A stretch of 64,000 nt of DNA, from the NCBI RefSeq assembly GCF_000516985.1, contig NW_006917093.1:2666001-2730000 (forward strand). Direction: 5' to 3'. Below the pieces are notes generated by a model. It was not told where the DNA came from. It worked only from the letters and a program-made list of their open reading frames with translations, and searched no databases. Source of the stretch: Pestalotiopsis fici W106-1. Taxonomy: Eukaryota > Ascomycota > Sordariomycetes > Amphisphaeriales > Sporocadaceae. Within the stretch, counting starts at the first letter, position 1. Each line of letters opens with the position of its first letter. The position numbers were made by a program, and so were the translations under genes. Below are positions 21,422 through 33,020 of the stretch, piece by piece.

Positions 21422-23008
21422 GGTGTTCAAACGAAAGTATTTCACAGCGACAATTTCCATGCCAGATGGCCATTCTGTCAACCCCTGAGCGTCATACGGG
21501 ATATTGGCTCTGTGCTGCATTTAGTCATCTCTTCCTTTCACCATCCAGCCTTGTGTGGCGTCCTTTCGGCAGATTGGACTAGAGCTAGGATTCATCTTCC
21601 CTTGACAGCGTAAGCATACACACAACAACCTGGTCCTCCCTCCTTGGCATTTGCTGGCTGGCCTATAGTTGGCTGCCAATAGAAGTCAAAGTGAAAAGCG
21701 ATACTATCCGTCTCAGACGTATGATAGAGAAGCATTGGTGAGTGGCCTCAGAATGGACGCCTCCGCGCTGAATTAACCGCGAGACAGACTGGAGGAGAGG
21801 AGTCTGTGCCGTATTGGGGTCTCTGGTACGACTTGCCCCTACTATGCATGCACACTGGCGGCACAGTCTGTAAGGCCAACTGTGTATAAAGTTTGCAACA
21901 AGGACAGAAGCCAGGAATTGAGGATCTAGAGAACTCGGCCCTCTGTCGATATCGCATGATGATAAGAGCGCTATACCTTCCCTTCCTTCAGTTCGGGAAT
22001 ATTATTAGGGAAAGACTGATGGTCATCTCATTAATTGCAATAGTGGCACTACAGAGTGGGCAGGATTAGTATTGCATGTCTTGGAAGGGGACAGCGCAGA
22101 CTGGCTCAGCTCAGCCCCCACCCAAAAATAACGGGCTGCATCCCCGCGGCCTCCACAGTCAACGACCGCCGATGGGGCTATTTTGAATCCTGTATTCTGC
22201 TATGTGCCAGTCAAGAAGCCTACGGATTCCGACAATGCTGGAGTAATCAAAGAAACTATATTATACAATCTAATATCTCTGTTTGACAGTTTGAACAGAA
22301 GTTTGAAACATCTTCAAGCAATGGCAGGTAATTGTTCAAGCAGCACTTTGCCATTTGTGCACTGGGGCGGAGTCAGCAATAGACCCAACTTGCCTAACCT
22401 AGCCAGGTCACCTCGCGCCGATCCGAGTGCTTAAATTAGAGGACGCATTACTACGCTAACATGTTCTGCGATACTGGACCTGCACTTGCCAGACGTGACG
22501 AATCCCGACCCCGGGATGGATTCAGCTGCTGAATCCTTCGCCGACTTTTGGTTACACATGAGCCCTTGCTCAAGAGCGGTATATGTGGAAAAGCACGGGC
22601 TTGACTCGCTGTGGTGAGATGATTCTAGCTTCCAGGCAGAAAGATAAAAAGCGGCTGTTGCGCTGCTGCGCCTCCACCCGAGCTTACCTTTAGACATTGG
22701 GCCGTAGATTCAGCCTTGCACATATACATGATGACCGAAAGTTCTTGCATGTAGCCGTGCAAGCTGAGACTTTTTTGTGTGCCGACACTGGGAACTCTTA
22801 TTAAGCTGCAACTCCTTCATCCCCGAATCCTGGCGGGGCTCTCAACTTCTACAATCTTTGAACATCTATATCACATTCCAGACTTCAACTCCTTATACTA
22901 TTCGGGATATAGTATAGGAACAAGCTGAATCTACAACCAACGACTTAATTAATTTTAGCAGGCCGGACCAGTATTGGGCCTGCGGCAACAAGAGCCTGAT
23001 AGCCTCTG
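21422..23008. other. Intergenic region, 1.6 kb
   Basis: 3' flank of the zinc-cluster gene and promoter of the next gene. No supported gene or repeat. Short frames on both strands lack protein features. Confidence 0.6.
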
Positions 23009-24124
23009 ATGGATAATACAGACTCAATCTTGGCAGACAAGGCCCGGCGTGCCCAGGGAGAAGTTCACCGGCCCTCTGACGCTTCTGTGGCGACGATTAG
23101 CCCGCCTCCCACCATAGACGAGGACGAGTATCAAGCTGAAGGCAGCGGGAGCCAAGAACCAGAACCAGAGTCCTCCCATTCTCCTGGTTACTTTGCTCCG
23201 TCAGCGACTGCAAAACTTCCCCCGTATTCAAGTCCCTCAATCAGCTCCCTGGACGCCCAGAACCGGCCAGCACTTCCAAAGGGGCCTCAATATTACCCTG
23301 GATTGCCCGTTTTGGATTACCGACAATATCTGCCACCAATGTTTGAGCTATCTCCAGACACCAGTACAATCACCAGCAGGGCGCATTATTTGTCGGAGAA
23401 TGTGAAAGCACTTGCAACTCTGCTGAGGAACCTGGCGACAGTGCCACCCAAACCGCAGATACACATTACGGGAAATAGGGGCAGAAAGGTCGACTTTAGT
23501 TTGAAATTGAACCTCATGAGTCTCCTGATCCCGGATGACCCCACTCACCGGATGGACTATGTTCGTCTTATAAACAAGGACGAAATGGGATACCGAGGCG
23601 GGCAGGCGCCGTCGCTTCAACCCGAGATCAACGATGCCAGCTTGGAGGACTGGTGCCAGGAGTTCATTGAGGACGAGGCGACCAATAAGTCATTCGTGTT
23701 GGAGCGTGTCGTGGCCAACATGGACACCAACTGGCTCGAGGGGCAGATCCGGTCGCTCGTGGCCTCGACCAACTACAAGGGCGTGGTGACGGTCACTTTT
23801 CCCGTGACGCACTCGCGCGTCGTGGTCCAGACGCCCGACAAGGTCAACAAGTTCTTCACCAGCGTCTCGACCCTGTTCAGCGGCCGCAGCAAATACGAGG
23901 TGGTCAAGGCCGTCTGGCCCTTTGCCACGCACCGCAACGGCGAGCCGGGCCGCCGCTGTATCGTGCAGAGCGAAAAGACGTGGTGGGAGGAGTGGAAGGA
24001 TCCCATCAAGTATGGCGTTGGCACCAAGCGCAACGGCTGGGTCACCAATGAGGACAAGCTTGAGTGCATCATGGAGTCCAAGGGCAAAGGTCTGTCCATT
24101 GTCGACTGGGGTCCCGATTTCTAG
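23009..24124 (+). CDS. Conserved-looking fungal protein of unknown function
   Basis: A single exon encodes 371 residues. About residues 1-95 are disordered, Pro/Ser/Glu-rich (SQEPEPESSHSPGYF). From about residue 115 the sequence looks folded: helix LSENVKALATLLRNLATV, strand-rich KVDFSLKLNLMSLLI, then SFVLERVVANMDTNWLEGQIRSLVAS and VTVTFPVTHSRVVVQTPDKVN. It ends with a tryptophan-rich stretch (TWWEEWKDPIKYGV) and a final IVDWGPDF. Proteins of this layout are common in Pezizomycotina as hypotheticals. Codon usage in the second half is strongly G/C-ending, unlike the AT-leaning flanks, which supports a real gene. No catalytic motif, signal peptide or membrane segment is visible. Confidence 0.8.
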   Translation: MDNTDSILADKARRAQGEVHRPSDASVATISPPPTIDEDEYQAEGSGSQEPEPESSHSPGYFAPSATAKLPPYSSPSISSLDAQNRPALPKGPQYYPGLPVLDYRQYLPPMFELSPDTSTITSRAHYLSENVKALATLLRNLATVPPKPQIHITGNRGRKVDFSLKLNLMSLLIPDDPTHRMDYVRLINKDEMGYRGGQAPSLQPEINDASLEDWCQEFIEDEATNKSFVLERVVANMDTNWLEGQIRSLVASTNYKGVVTVTFPVTHSRVVVQTPDKVNKFFTSVSTLFSGRSKYEVVKAVWPFATHRNGEPGRRCIVQSEKTWWEEWKDPIKYGVGTKRNGWVTNEDKLECIMESKGKGLSIVDWGPDF

Positions 24125-24458
24125 TCGGATGGATGGGTTTCTTGATGAGCGAGCACGACGAAGACGGATACGACTGTAAATTGAATATTTATTACCAGTT
24201 TTTGGTCTAATTACAAGTTTGGTGGAATGTGTGCTGTATTTTCCTTTCTGTCTAGATACCAACTTTTGAATTCAAACGCACAAGAGGGGCGGTTTTACAT
24301 CCTGACAACGCCATGATAATCCAAAGCAACATGAATGATATGCCTGTTTGTAAACTCCACCGATTACTAAAGTCCAAATATCCGCACTAAAACATGGTAA
24401 ACTTGCATAAACTGATTTTGCGAGATCTCTTGAGATCTGGCATTGCGACCACGAATCT

Positions 24459-25676
24459 TCAATTTTGCCAATCTCCATCCGAATCTGACCAGTATGATTT
24501 CTTGTCGCCTTTTTCATTGTAATCATCATCGGCGTCGGCTTCGGCGCCGTTGTCGCTGTCGCCCAGAAGCGGCATTGTGTCCTCCTCCAGAGCCCGCCGT
24601 GTCGGCGAAGGAATGAACTTCGATACAAGGCTGCGTCTGCACCTGTGATAAGCGCGTGACAAGTACTGAAACGTCTTGGGTCTTTGATAGGCCCAGAAGG
24701 TGGGACTCTCGTATCCAGACCCAACAGTATCGTCTTGCGATGCTGTCTCCTTTTCGGAATCCGGAGATTCTACGAATGTGGAGGAGCCGTCTTCTTGAGC
24801 CTCGTCCTTGTGCTGTTCTTGACTTTCTCTGTATTGGTCCACAATCGCCCTCCACGGTGCGGTCTTGAGATACTCTTGGTGGGCATTTGACGGCTGTTTG
24901 CGTGGTTTCGCTTCCCTCAGAGTGCTCGAGCGCGCGGCCGACTTGACATTCTCCTTGTTTGTCTTTGGCTGTGCCGCGTCCCGCAGACTTTCAACGCCTC
25001 GGTTACGGCGCTGGCGTACGTCTTCGTAGCCGGTAGTTGGTGGATTCATCTCCCGGACAAAATCACACACGGCCAATGCCTTCTCCGGGTAATAGTGGTA
25101 CTCCTCGGAGGGGTTAGCATCGTGATACTCGAGAAGGGGGCGATGCTTCCGCCAGATTGTACACGCATTGTACAGTTGCCAGAGAGTAAGCGTGTATCGG
25201 TAACCCTCCTTTCCGATGCCGAGTCTCTTGTAACAGCCCTGGATGCTCTTGACCACGCAGCGAATCTCGAAGATCGTGCGGCGGATATCGCTGACGGTCA
25301 CGAGAGAGCCCCTGTACGTAAGGCAGCCTTGCTTAGTGACCTTGACTGTCTTGCAGCTGCAGGAAAACCCTCCAAAATCTTTTAACATGGAACAGCTTTG
25401 GTCCAGAATAGTGATGATTTCGATGCATTCCTCTTGGCTGCGATCAGCCGAGCACATGTCTTCCAGCTGCCTTTTGGTTAACTTGCTGGTGTCGCCCAAG
25501 ACAAAAGTCTCTGGCTCGCATTTCCGACAGAACTTGAGGAGTTCTAGTTGGTCGGTACCGCGGCGGGATTGGTGTTTGAGTATGCTCAAGGCAAAAAAGA
25601 TTGCGTAAGGGGGGGCTGAGTGGCGATTGTGCGCTGGCTTTGATGCCTTCTTGTTGACAGGGGCGTGAGTATCCAT
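24459..25676 (-). CDS. Protein of unknown function, about 405 residues
   Basis: The open frame reaches 25796, but the first 40 codons (MDLVQFLLALLLFILF) come from a CT-rich tract typical of fungal 5' leaders, so the ATG at 25676 (MDTHAPVNKK) is preferred. Residues about 20-190 look folded and cysteine-rich (ELLKFCRKCEPE, KDFGGFSCSCKTV, FEIRCVVKSIQGCYKRLG, LTLWQLYNACTIWRKH). The second half is charged and disordered, with Lys/Glu-rich and Ser/Asp-rich stretches, ending SYWSDSDGDWQN. No known domain was recognised. If 25796 were the true start, the protein would carry an N-terminal membrane anchor. It converges on the gene at 23009-24124 with a 334 bp gap that holds nothing else. Confidence 0.65.
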   Translation of the reverse strand: MDTHAPVNKKASKPAHNRHSAPPYAIFFALSILKHQSRRGTDQLELLKFCRKCEPETFVLGDTSKLTKRQLEDMCSADRSQEECIEIITILDQSCSMLKDFGGFSCSCKTVKVTKQGCLTYRGSLVTVSDIRRTIFEIRCVVKSIQGCYKRLGIGKEGYRYTLTLWQLYNACTIWRKHRPLLEYHDANPSEEYHYYPEKALAVCDFVREMNPPTTGYEDVRQRRNRGVESLRDAAQPKTNKENVKSAARSSTLREAKPRKQPSNAHQEYLKTAPWRAIVDQYRESQEQHKDEAQEDGSSTFVESPDSEKETASQDDTVGSGYESPTFWAYQRPKTFQYLSRAYHRCRRSLVSKFIPSPTRRALEEDTMPLLGDSDNGAEADADDDYNEKGDKKSYWSDSDGDWQN

Positions 25677-26301
25677 GGTAATCGAGGACCGACAGATAGC
25701 CTCCCTATCCGTGTTCTGATGGCACAATTGTTCACTAAGGAGTAAGAGAAATAAGATGAAGAGAAGGAGAGCGAGAAGAAATTGAACAAGATCCATAATT
25801 TGTATGGGCTGGGCTCGGAAAAGCTTTCTCCTGTACTCAAGGTTTGTTTGTTGACTTATGGTGTAAACAGACTGGTAGACCTTCGGCCCTATTTATCTTT
25901 CTATCCCTTGCCATCGCTCGGGGGTATCACGGCGTCTTCAAGGTGTTGTGAGCGTCAAAACCCGAAATCTACATAAAGGGTTTTGCACACACGAAGCTTA
26001 AATCTTGGTCCACGTCGTTATGTTGGGCACAAGTAGTGACTCGCTCCGTGTTTTATCAGCATTGCCTCCAATTTGCAGATCTTGACCCAATGACATTCAG
26101 AAGGGAACGATTTCTTTGGCGCCTATATGTACTTGAATTGTAGCCAGGCTTTGCTATGTGCCTATTCTGTGGCTCACGGAAGACCACAAGCTGCAGTTGC
26201 TGTATATACCTTTGATAGTTGCAGATAGGCAGAAGTCGGTGCCCGGATGGTGAGGCGGCGGATGACTTCTCGGGAGTCCAAAGCCTAAAAGAAAAGAGCC
26301 A
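25677..26301. other. Intergenic region with CT-rich leader
   Basis: It contains the promoter and pyrimidine-rich (on the minus strand) leader of the gene at 24459-25676, and the 3' flank of the minus-strand WD40 gene. No other gene is supported. Confidence 0.55.
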
Positions 26302-27724
26302 TTACGCACTTGTACCTTGAGGGTCACTTGATTGATATCCGCTTGACGCCCCCAGGCTCCAAATTTTCAGAGTACTTTCTTTCGTCCTCCGTTGAAGCCA
26401 GCCATTCTCGGTTGTGTGATCTGGGGCTTTCCCCGCCGGGCTCTCGGTATCATCCACGGGAAACTCCCATGATCCAGAACAGGTGGCGATGACAGTACCT
26501 GTCGGATGTAGACATGTACTTCCTATGGTAGACTCTGAGGCCTGCCACTCCCATGAAGGTTGCTGAGCTCCGGCAACTAGACCGACTCCTTCCCAAACCT
26601 TGACCGAACCAGACGTTGTGCCTGACCATACTTCGAAGCCAACTTCATCTTGTGATGGAAACACGTCCAGAGTTATGCGCTGATTCGTCGTTGCGTCACG
26701 GCCTTCAAGCCAACCTAACAACTGCCCCGTCACCCTCACATCGTACACGAGGATACCTCTTGATTTACGCTCAGAGACCAGCAAGTACCTGCCACATGGA
26801 CTCCAGCATGTCTGTATGATTCCATCGCCACCGATGCTACGGTTATCCGCAGTGGCAGTTTCTTTTGTGGCAGAGTCGATACCCCAAGTGGCCACACACT
26901 CGCCGGCTTGAGCAAAGTCATACAGCCCAACCCAGCGAGTCCAGGTGCCCGCGGCAACCAGACCAGCAGAACCTTGATCTAAGGACTGCGCCGAGAGTGT
27001 AGAAATGGTGCCGCGCATTCCTACTCCGCCGCCCTTTGACAAGTGTCGCTCCGATGGTATGGTCTTGAGACGTAAAACAGGCTCCTCACCAGCCCGCGTG
27101 ACATCGAACCGGGCCAAGAAATTCTTGCAGCCCGCAATGAAATGGGAACCAGGAGCAGGCCATAGTAGGGAGCTGGCGGTTAAAAAGGTCTCTGAACGAG
27201 CTTTGATTAGGGGATAAGAGGCCGCCGGAGCATGAACCGGCGTTTGTCCGCAGATGTCATTTGGGGATGATGATGTCGGAGGAAATAAATAGTAAAGCTG
27301 AATGGGGTGATCGCGACTCGAGACGAGCACCTGGTTTGTATAGGCCTCAGGCAGGGAGAAATACGGCGCTGATGCTAGCACATTGGACGTTTCCCCCAGT
27401 GGGATTGAGACCTGAGGCGTCAGAGCCAGAGGGTCTGTTCGATCCTCAAGGAGATCTGGTGGTAAAACAAAAGCAGACACCGTGTCGGACGAATCAGAGG
27501 TGAGCACTGTAGTCCCGTCTGCAGTCCTATGAAATTTTGTTAGCAAGCTGGAGGACTTGAACGGGCATCTCCTCTCACCAATGGGCCGACTCGTAGTATC
27601 CGGCAATGTCGCGGCCACGCTTTCGTTGAGGTCGGAGAGAAATATCTTCACTTTGTGCAACGATTCTGACCTTTTGTTGCATCTGGCCGTTTCCCAGCGG
27701 TAGCTCGTCACTCATTTCAACCAT
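26302..27724 (-). CDS. WD40-repeat protein, WRAP53/TCAB1-Swt21 type
   Basis: Two exons (27724-27579, 27526-26302) give 456 residues. The 52 bp intron joins YYESAHW to TADGTTVLTSDSSD in phase. The opening around SAHWTADGTTVLT, the PYFSLPEA and SSRDHPIQLY segments, KNFLARFDVTRAGE, WTRWVGLYDFAQAGECVATW and GIIQTCWSPCGRYLLVSERKSRGILVYDVR follow the WRAP53/TCAB1 propeller pattern. The human member binds CAB-box RNAs and delivers telomerase RNA to Cajal bodies; yeast Swt21 is linked to mRNA splicing. Nuclear RNP function is therefore likely here. The start may be 27724 (MVEMSDELP) or 27715. The C-terminal Ser/Gly-rich tail is not conserved in the family. Confidence 0.8.
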
Positions 27725-28932
27725 GCTGTGGAAGAGGCCCAGTATGATGTGAGGTCGCCATATGCTCCTCAATTATAGTGCTTGTAAGTTACCTGTAGTA
27801 GCAGTAGAGTACAAAAAGTCCAACCCGGAGCCAATCTACTACTTTCAAGCATGGCCCCACTGCAGGGTCGCCAAAGCTTGAGTACCTATCTGGGCACTTA
27901 CGGTAAATGCCAAGGTTTCAAGTCAATTTACTTTACCTCTCGGTCTAGCATTGTTCAGCTCAAGTAATACTGGCCAGGAAGAAGAAAAAAAATGGTTGAA
28001 TATGAACAGACTTGGGCTCGGTTGAGATCGCGATATTGACCATATGTGTATCTAGGTATCAACTTCCTTTGCGTACATGGATGTCCATCCTGGTTGTCGT
28101 TTTGCACGTGTCGGGTATCGGCCGATCCATCCATTTCTTGGGGCACGTGGGGCCTCAGAGCTGCGCGTATCCGGCGAAGGGACGGGATATGGACCATCAG
28201 GCGCTAATGGCAGACCTGAGATTGCCCTGGTACAAGTGCTAGCTTCTCCCTCAGCGCAAAGTATTGCCTGCACTTTGGGCGTATTGCAGAGTTACCTCGG
28301 GTGCAGCTCAGCGCTATCTCCCATGTTTACCGCGCTTCAGGGTCCAGTAATTCCCACGTCATTGTGCTGGAACGGAGAAGCTTGAGCCTGACCAGGTGAG
28401 CTAACATCTGCCCTGTGCGCTGCCAATAGGTACCTTAATTCAGAAGCTCTTTCCCCCACCCCTGACCTGACCTGACATTCCATTCCGCTCCGGGTCGCGA
28501 TGGTCAATAAAGTTGGTCATTGATTGTTTTGATCGTCCGCTGTCAGTTCTGGTTCTTATCGCAACCAACTCGCTGCCACAGAAAAAAAGCACAGAAACGA
28601 AACTCGGACCCGTGGTTGACACCTGCTGACTACCCATCCTTGTGTGACGTCGCGAAACGCTGCCGTCATGTTCATGTAGCACACCAGGCGGGCTATTATG
28701 CAACTCTTGCCGCGTCTCCGTTACGGATCTTGAAAACTATCTGCCTGCCTGCCTGCCTACCTGCCTACAATACCCACGATCCGACCGTTTGTCGAGAAGA
28801 CGTCTTGTCTTTGGCTACATATTCCGTAGCTTCCTGACAAGGGCACCGATACCCAATCGAAAAACTATCAGACCGCCGTACGGACATAATATTGCAAGGC
28901 CGAGAGAAAGACGATTGTCTTGAGAGCCCATC
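27725..28932. other. Divergent intergenic region, WD40 gene to PQ-loop gene
   Basis: Promoters of both flanking genes. A short CTGC/CTAC microsatellite lies at 28741-28768. No supported gene. Confidence 0.6.
28741..28768. repeat. Tetranucleotide microsatellite (CTGC)n
   Basis: Seven consecutive tetranucleotides of CTGC or CTAC, in the probable promoter or 5' leader of the PQ-loop gene. Confidence 0.85.
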
Positions 28933-30090
28933 ATGGACAACTTCATGGAAATAGTCCAAGACCGCTGCGAGCAGCTGCGGCATGTGGGCTACACCAACTT
29001 CTTTGTATCAATGTATGCAAACGCCTATCATCCACGGAATCATATTCGTACCCCCACGGACGACCGCTAACGCAGAAGCAACCAATATATAGTCTCATCA
29101 TCATTGGCATCATGTTCTCGTACCTCCTCCAGCACTACCGCATCATATCCCGTGGCACGTCCGAGGGCATCTCGCCGTACTGGGTCCTACTGGGTGTCAC
29201 CAGTGCCAACTCGCAGTTTGGCAACATCCTGACCTTGCCTCAGTCCCGGGCCGACGTCTCGTGCTGCAAGGATGTCAGCCCCTTTGAGTGTGCTGCTGGT
29301 CTCTTGGGCATCGCGCAAATTGGGGTGCAGTGGGTTTGTTTTGCCATCATGTAAGGGCAGCCAAATGTATTTGTGGTAATCCGCGTGCTGTGCTGATCTC
29401 AAGCCAAATAGACTCGTTCTCTTCCTCATCTTCTTCCGCCGCGATGACGTCGAGTTGGACGCTGAAGAAGAGGACGAAGCCGAAACGGAAACCGACCAGC
29501 CTACTTGGAGGACGGCCATCGGCGTGGCTGCCATGTGTTTGGTGCACGGTCTATTTGTTGTCATCATCTCGGCTGCTCTCGCTCTCGGCGCGCCTTCGTA
29601 CCTGGGTGCTTGGGCAAATGTCTTGGGCATTGTCTCTGCTGTATTAGCAGCCATCCAATACCTCCCGCAGATTTGGATGACGTACCGTCTGAAGCATGCG
29701 GGCAGTCTGAGCATTCCCATGATGTGCGTACAGACGCCGGGTGGTTTCCTCTTCGCCGCCAGCTTGGGGGCGCGTCTCGGCTGGGCTGGCTGGAGCTCAT
29801 GGGGCGTCTACGTCCTAACCGCAATCATGCAAGGCATCGTTCTTTGCATGGCGCTGAGCTACGAGTGGCCATCGCGCGAGGAACGGGACCAGCTTCAACG
29901 ACCGCATTATAGCCGGCGTACCACTCCTCGGGTGATCCCATCTCCTGGACCATATTCCGCGCACCTACAGGCGTACGCAGATACGCAAGAAGAGATCGAG
30001 AGAGCTCTAGATCGTGAAAGTGTGCAGGGCGTCGGCGAGAACCAACCTCTCTTGGCCCCTGGAGGTATTGGTAGCTCTGGCGTCCGGTGA
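28933..30090 (+). CDS. PQ-loop repeat membrane protein
   Basis: Three exons (28933-29012, 29093-29350, 29412-30090) join in phase to 338 residues. About seven hydrophobic helices are visible, with two PQ motifs: LTLPQSRADV in the first repeat and IQYLPQIWMTYRL in the second, the latter followed by SIPMMCVQTPGGFLFAASL. Between the repeats lies an acidic loop (DAEEEDEAETETD). The C-terminal tail is hydrophilic. PQ-loop proteins include lysosomal/vacuolar amino-acid exporters (PQLC2, Ypq1-3) and cystinosin; this one resembles the broader fungal group without an assigned substrate. The vacuolar membrane is the likely location, by family. Confidence 0.85.
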
Positions 30091-31352
30091 TGCGGTTCCA
30101 TCAGGATATCGATTTCTTCCTTTTACATCATCATTCCACTTGAATACTTAACGACGACATTTACCCTTCAATAACAGAATTATAGAATTAAGGAAGAGCA
30201 CTGCGAATTCTCATCTGCTAAGAATTGAATATTTATTTGCTGGACGTCGCAAATCATCCGTGCAAAACGCTGTATATTTATTTCTGCCTCATTGGTATCC
30301 AATCTCGTGATTCTGCCAACATCGTTCGTTCCTGAATGACAGACTGAGCATGGTCTCTGGAAAGTTGCTATAAGGAACTTGTATTCAGTAAAGATAGACT
30401 GTTGGTATATAGCCTTCGTTAAGATCATGGCGACGTGCTCTGCCACGATGTCTACGCTAACTACACTTGTCTACTGAGTGAAGCCACAACAAGGAATAGT
30501 GCAAGAACATTGGTCTATATTAGTGATTACACGGAAGAAAACGAATCAAGTCATGAAGTTGATAGAAGGGTCGTCTGCATTAACTTGCGAGTGCCAAATG
30601 CCTACCTAGAAGGCAGGCTAGATTTCTTTGTTGGCCACTTGACTCCTAGTGCTTCTATCTACCTATCATCCAGTGCTGCTGCTTTTCACTTATGTTCATC
30701 CCATTCCTGATCACTCATACAACAATCGCTCTCCCCTCGCATCCATCTGGAAAAAACGCCTCCTGGGTATATAAAAGCCAACAAATTTGTACAATAGGAG
30801 GCTGCAAAGTGTGGTCGTCGTATTAAGTACGGTTGGTGGCATCTCTTCATCGATTTTAGTAATAAACGTGCCGCGTCATGTGAATTGAAAGGGAGAAAAA
30901 ACCACAAGATGTGGTGGCTGTCGAAAGTCCCTCCGGTCGAAATCGGATCCGAGGTAGTGTGGAGAAGAGAATAGAAAAAAAAAATTAAGTTTTGTAGAAT
31001 GAAATGCATCAAGTTGTCGCTGCAACAAGGCCAAATGCTGTATCTATCGCGAGGGGTCGGGAGTTTTTGTAGAGGCACGTGGCGCTGGAGATTATGAACA
31101 TGGGTGATCCAGAGCATGTGCATTGCTTGTTCTTGCTTGGGGGTAGTGCTGTCATCGGATCGCAGATGAAAACATTGCGCAATGGTATCCAGAGAAACAA
31201 TCAAACGCCTAGCGATGCAAAGTTGAGGAGGGCGAAAGAAACGGGTTGAATCCGTGACACTACACGCTTGTGCCCAAGGGTCGTCGTCAATTAAGGTTCT
31301 CGAGACCGGAGACAGTTGTAGGTGTATGCTGGTGAGGCCGGCCATGTGATGT
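30091..31352. other. Convergent intergenic region, 1.3 kb
   Basis: This lies between the 3' ends of the PQ-loop gene and the SH3 gene. A long minus-strand frame (30686-31618) overlaps the 3' part of the SH3 gene in another frame and has no protein features. No repeat was recognised. Confidence 0.6.
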
Positions 31353-33020
31353 TCATATATGGTGGCCGAGGTGTGCACTCGATCCACTCTCCGTAGATCC
31401 ATCACCCTCAATTGTCTTTCGCCAGTGCTCAGGAAGGCAGACGCACACCAACGGGAAAGCCTTGATATCACCACTGGCGGGGGGAGACGTGTCTCGATCC
31501 CGACCAGATGCGTTGGACACACCGCTGTCTCTCTGCGACTGCTTGCGAGCCTCCCATTCATCGGCGCGCTCATCCACGAGGACGCCTGTAGCCCAACCAT
31601 CATCCCAGATACCCACAACTTTTAGCATATCACCACGGTCCAGGGCAAACTCATCTGGAGCCCGGGGTTGGTAAGCCCAAAGGACAGAGACACGGTCACC
31701 TGGGTGAATATCGTCCTGTGAGTAGTAGTCCTTGAAGAATGGCAATTGCTCCGACTGCTGACTTCCCACATTGGGCGAAGACATGCCTCCGGCACTACTG
31801 GGAGACTGTACATCGTCACCTGCCAGCATCGAATTGCTGGACAAGGAGCCCTGGCGTCGCAACATGGTTGGAGGTGGTCGTAGTATGCCGGCGCGGTGAC
31901 TTCCACCACCAGAAGAGGGACTGGAACCAAACTCATCAGAGGATGAATGGTTGTCGCGTCTTCTATGGCCGGCCATATAGCCGGCAGCAGCACCAGCTGC
32001 CATGGCACCCTTGCTTGTGGGCTCATGGCGAGGGGGCGATTCTCCAGAGTGTCCTTCCAGTGCTGACATGCGTGCTATGCGGCCGCCAGGGAGGACCTCA
32101 TAACCTGTAGGGGCAGCAGCGGCACTTGATGGAACTTGTGCCACAGCAGGCTGTCCGCCTCTCGAGGGTGATGGTCGGTTGAATATGCTATTCGACTGGC
32201 TCTTGGCTTCCTTCCGTCTTGCTGCCTGTCTCAAGCAAAAGAATGCCAAAAGACCAAGCAAAGCAAGTGCTGCCACTGATCCAATCACAATGCCTGCAAT
32301 AGCTCCCCCAGATAGCCCGCTCTTGGCTGCTGCGGCGGCAGCAGTGGCAGTTGCTGTCGATGTAATTAAGGTGACTGAGCCTGTGATGTTGGGCAGAGAA
32401 ACATTTGCACAAAGGCTTTCAGCGTCGGAATTGTAGCAACAAGTGTCTGTCGAGTTGATGCCGCCTGAAGCGCAATAGGTGCACAGGCCAAAGGTGCTGT
32501 TGCCATATCCGCAATTGTCTGGCTCGTTGGAGCTGCCCGTAATACACTGGGAACTCGAAAGAGAATTGGCCGGCAAGGCACAATTGGTGAAGTCCGCACG
32601 GATCTGGGTTGTTGTATCGTCATTGGGATTCAAGCACAGGTCAGAATCCGAGACGACGTAAGCTTCGCTCTCGGCAAATTGTGCGCAGGAGTCGGCACAC
32701 AGAGCTCGTGCGGCATCACCACTAAGTCCGCAGTCGTCGACCGAGTTTTGAATTATGCCATTGCAAATGACTGATGTCGTAAAACGAGCATAGAGCTCGG
32801 TGGTGTTTGTGAGATCGATATTATCACAGCCTAACAAGTTCTCGTACTTGGACTCTACATAGCTTGTCTGGACGTAGGTTTGAAGCTGTGAATCAAAGGA
32901 TGCACGGTCGGAAACGGACGAGAGAAAGGGATACAGGTTCACCAGCGTGGTGCTTGTCGATATTGAGGCCGAGTCAAAGGCCGGGCAGGCCGTGGAGCCA
33001 GACAAGGAAATGCACGACAT
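31353..33020 (-). CDS. Single-pass membrane protein with cytoplasmic SH3 domain
   Basis: A single open frame encodes 555 residues. Residues 1-215 form a cysteine-rich ectodomain with many N-glycosylation sites (NTT, NST, NVS, NIT) and Cys pairs (CADSCAQF, CTYCASGG, TCCYNS). An Ala-rich stalk leads to a membrane helix at about 235-262 (AIAGIVIGSVAALALLGLLA). The cytoplasmic part is Ser/Gly/Pro-rich, then an SH3 domain at about 445-490 (RVSVLWAYQPRAPDEFALDRGD, GIWDDGWATGVLVDE, with FPLVCVC as its last strand). This is the layout of fungal Fus1-like or osmosensor-like surface proteins. No signal peptide precedes MSCISLSGS, though an ectodomain like this needs one, so a short 5' exon is probably missing from this model. 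Confidence 0.75.
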   Translation of the reverse strand: MSCISLSGSTACPAFDSASISTSTTLVNLYPFLSSVSDRASFDSQLQTYVQTSYVESKYENLLGCDNIDLTNTTELYARFTTSVICNGIIQNSVDDCGLSGDAARALCADSCAQFAESEAYVVSDSDLCLNPNDDTTTQIRADFTNCALPANSLSSSQCITGSSNEPDNCGYGNSTFGLCTYCASGGINSTDTCCYNSDAESLCANVSLPNITGSVTLITSTATATAAAAAAKSGLSGGAIAGIVIGSVAALALLGLLAFFCLRQAARRKEAKSQSNSIFNRPSPSRGGQPAVAQVPSSAAAAPTGYEVLPGGRIARMSALEGHSGESPPRHEPTSKGAMAAGAAAGYMAGHRRRDNHSSSDEFGSSPSSGGGSHRAGILRPPPTMLRRQGSLSSNSMLAGDDVQSPSSAGGMSSPNVGSQQSEQLPFFKDYYSQDDIHPGDRVSVLWAYQPRAPDEFALDRGDMLKVVGIWDDGWATGVLVDERADEWEARKQSQRDSGVSNASGRDRDTSPPASGDIKAFPLVCVCLPEHWRKTIEGDGSTESGSSAHLGHHI

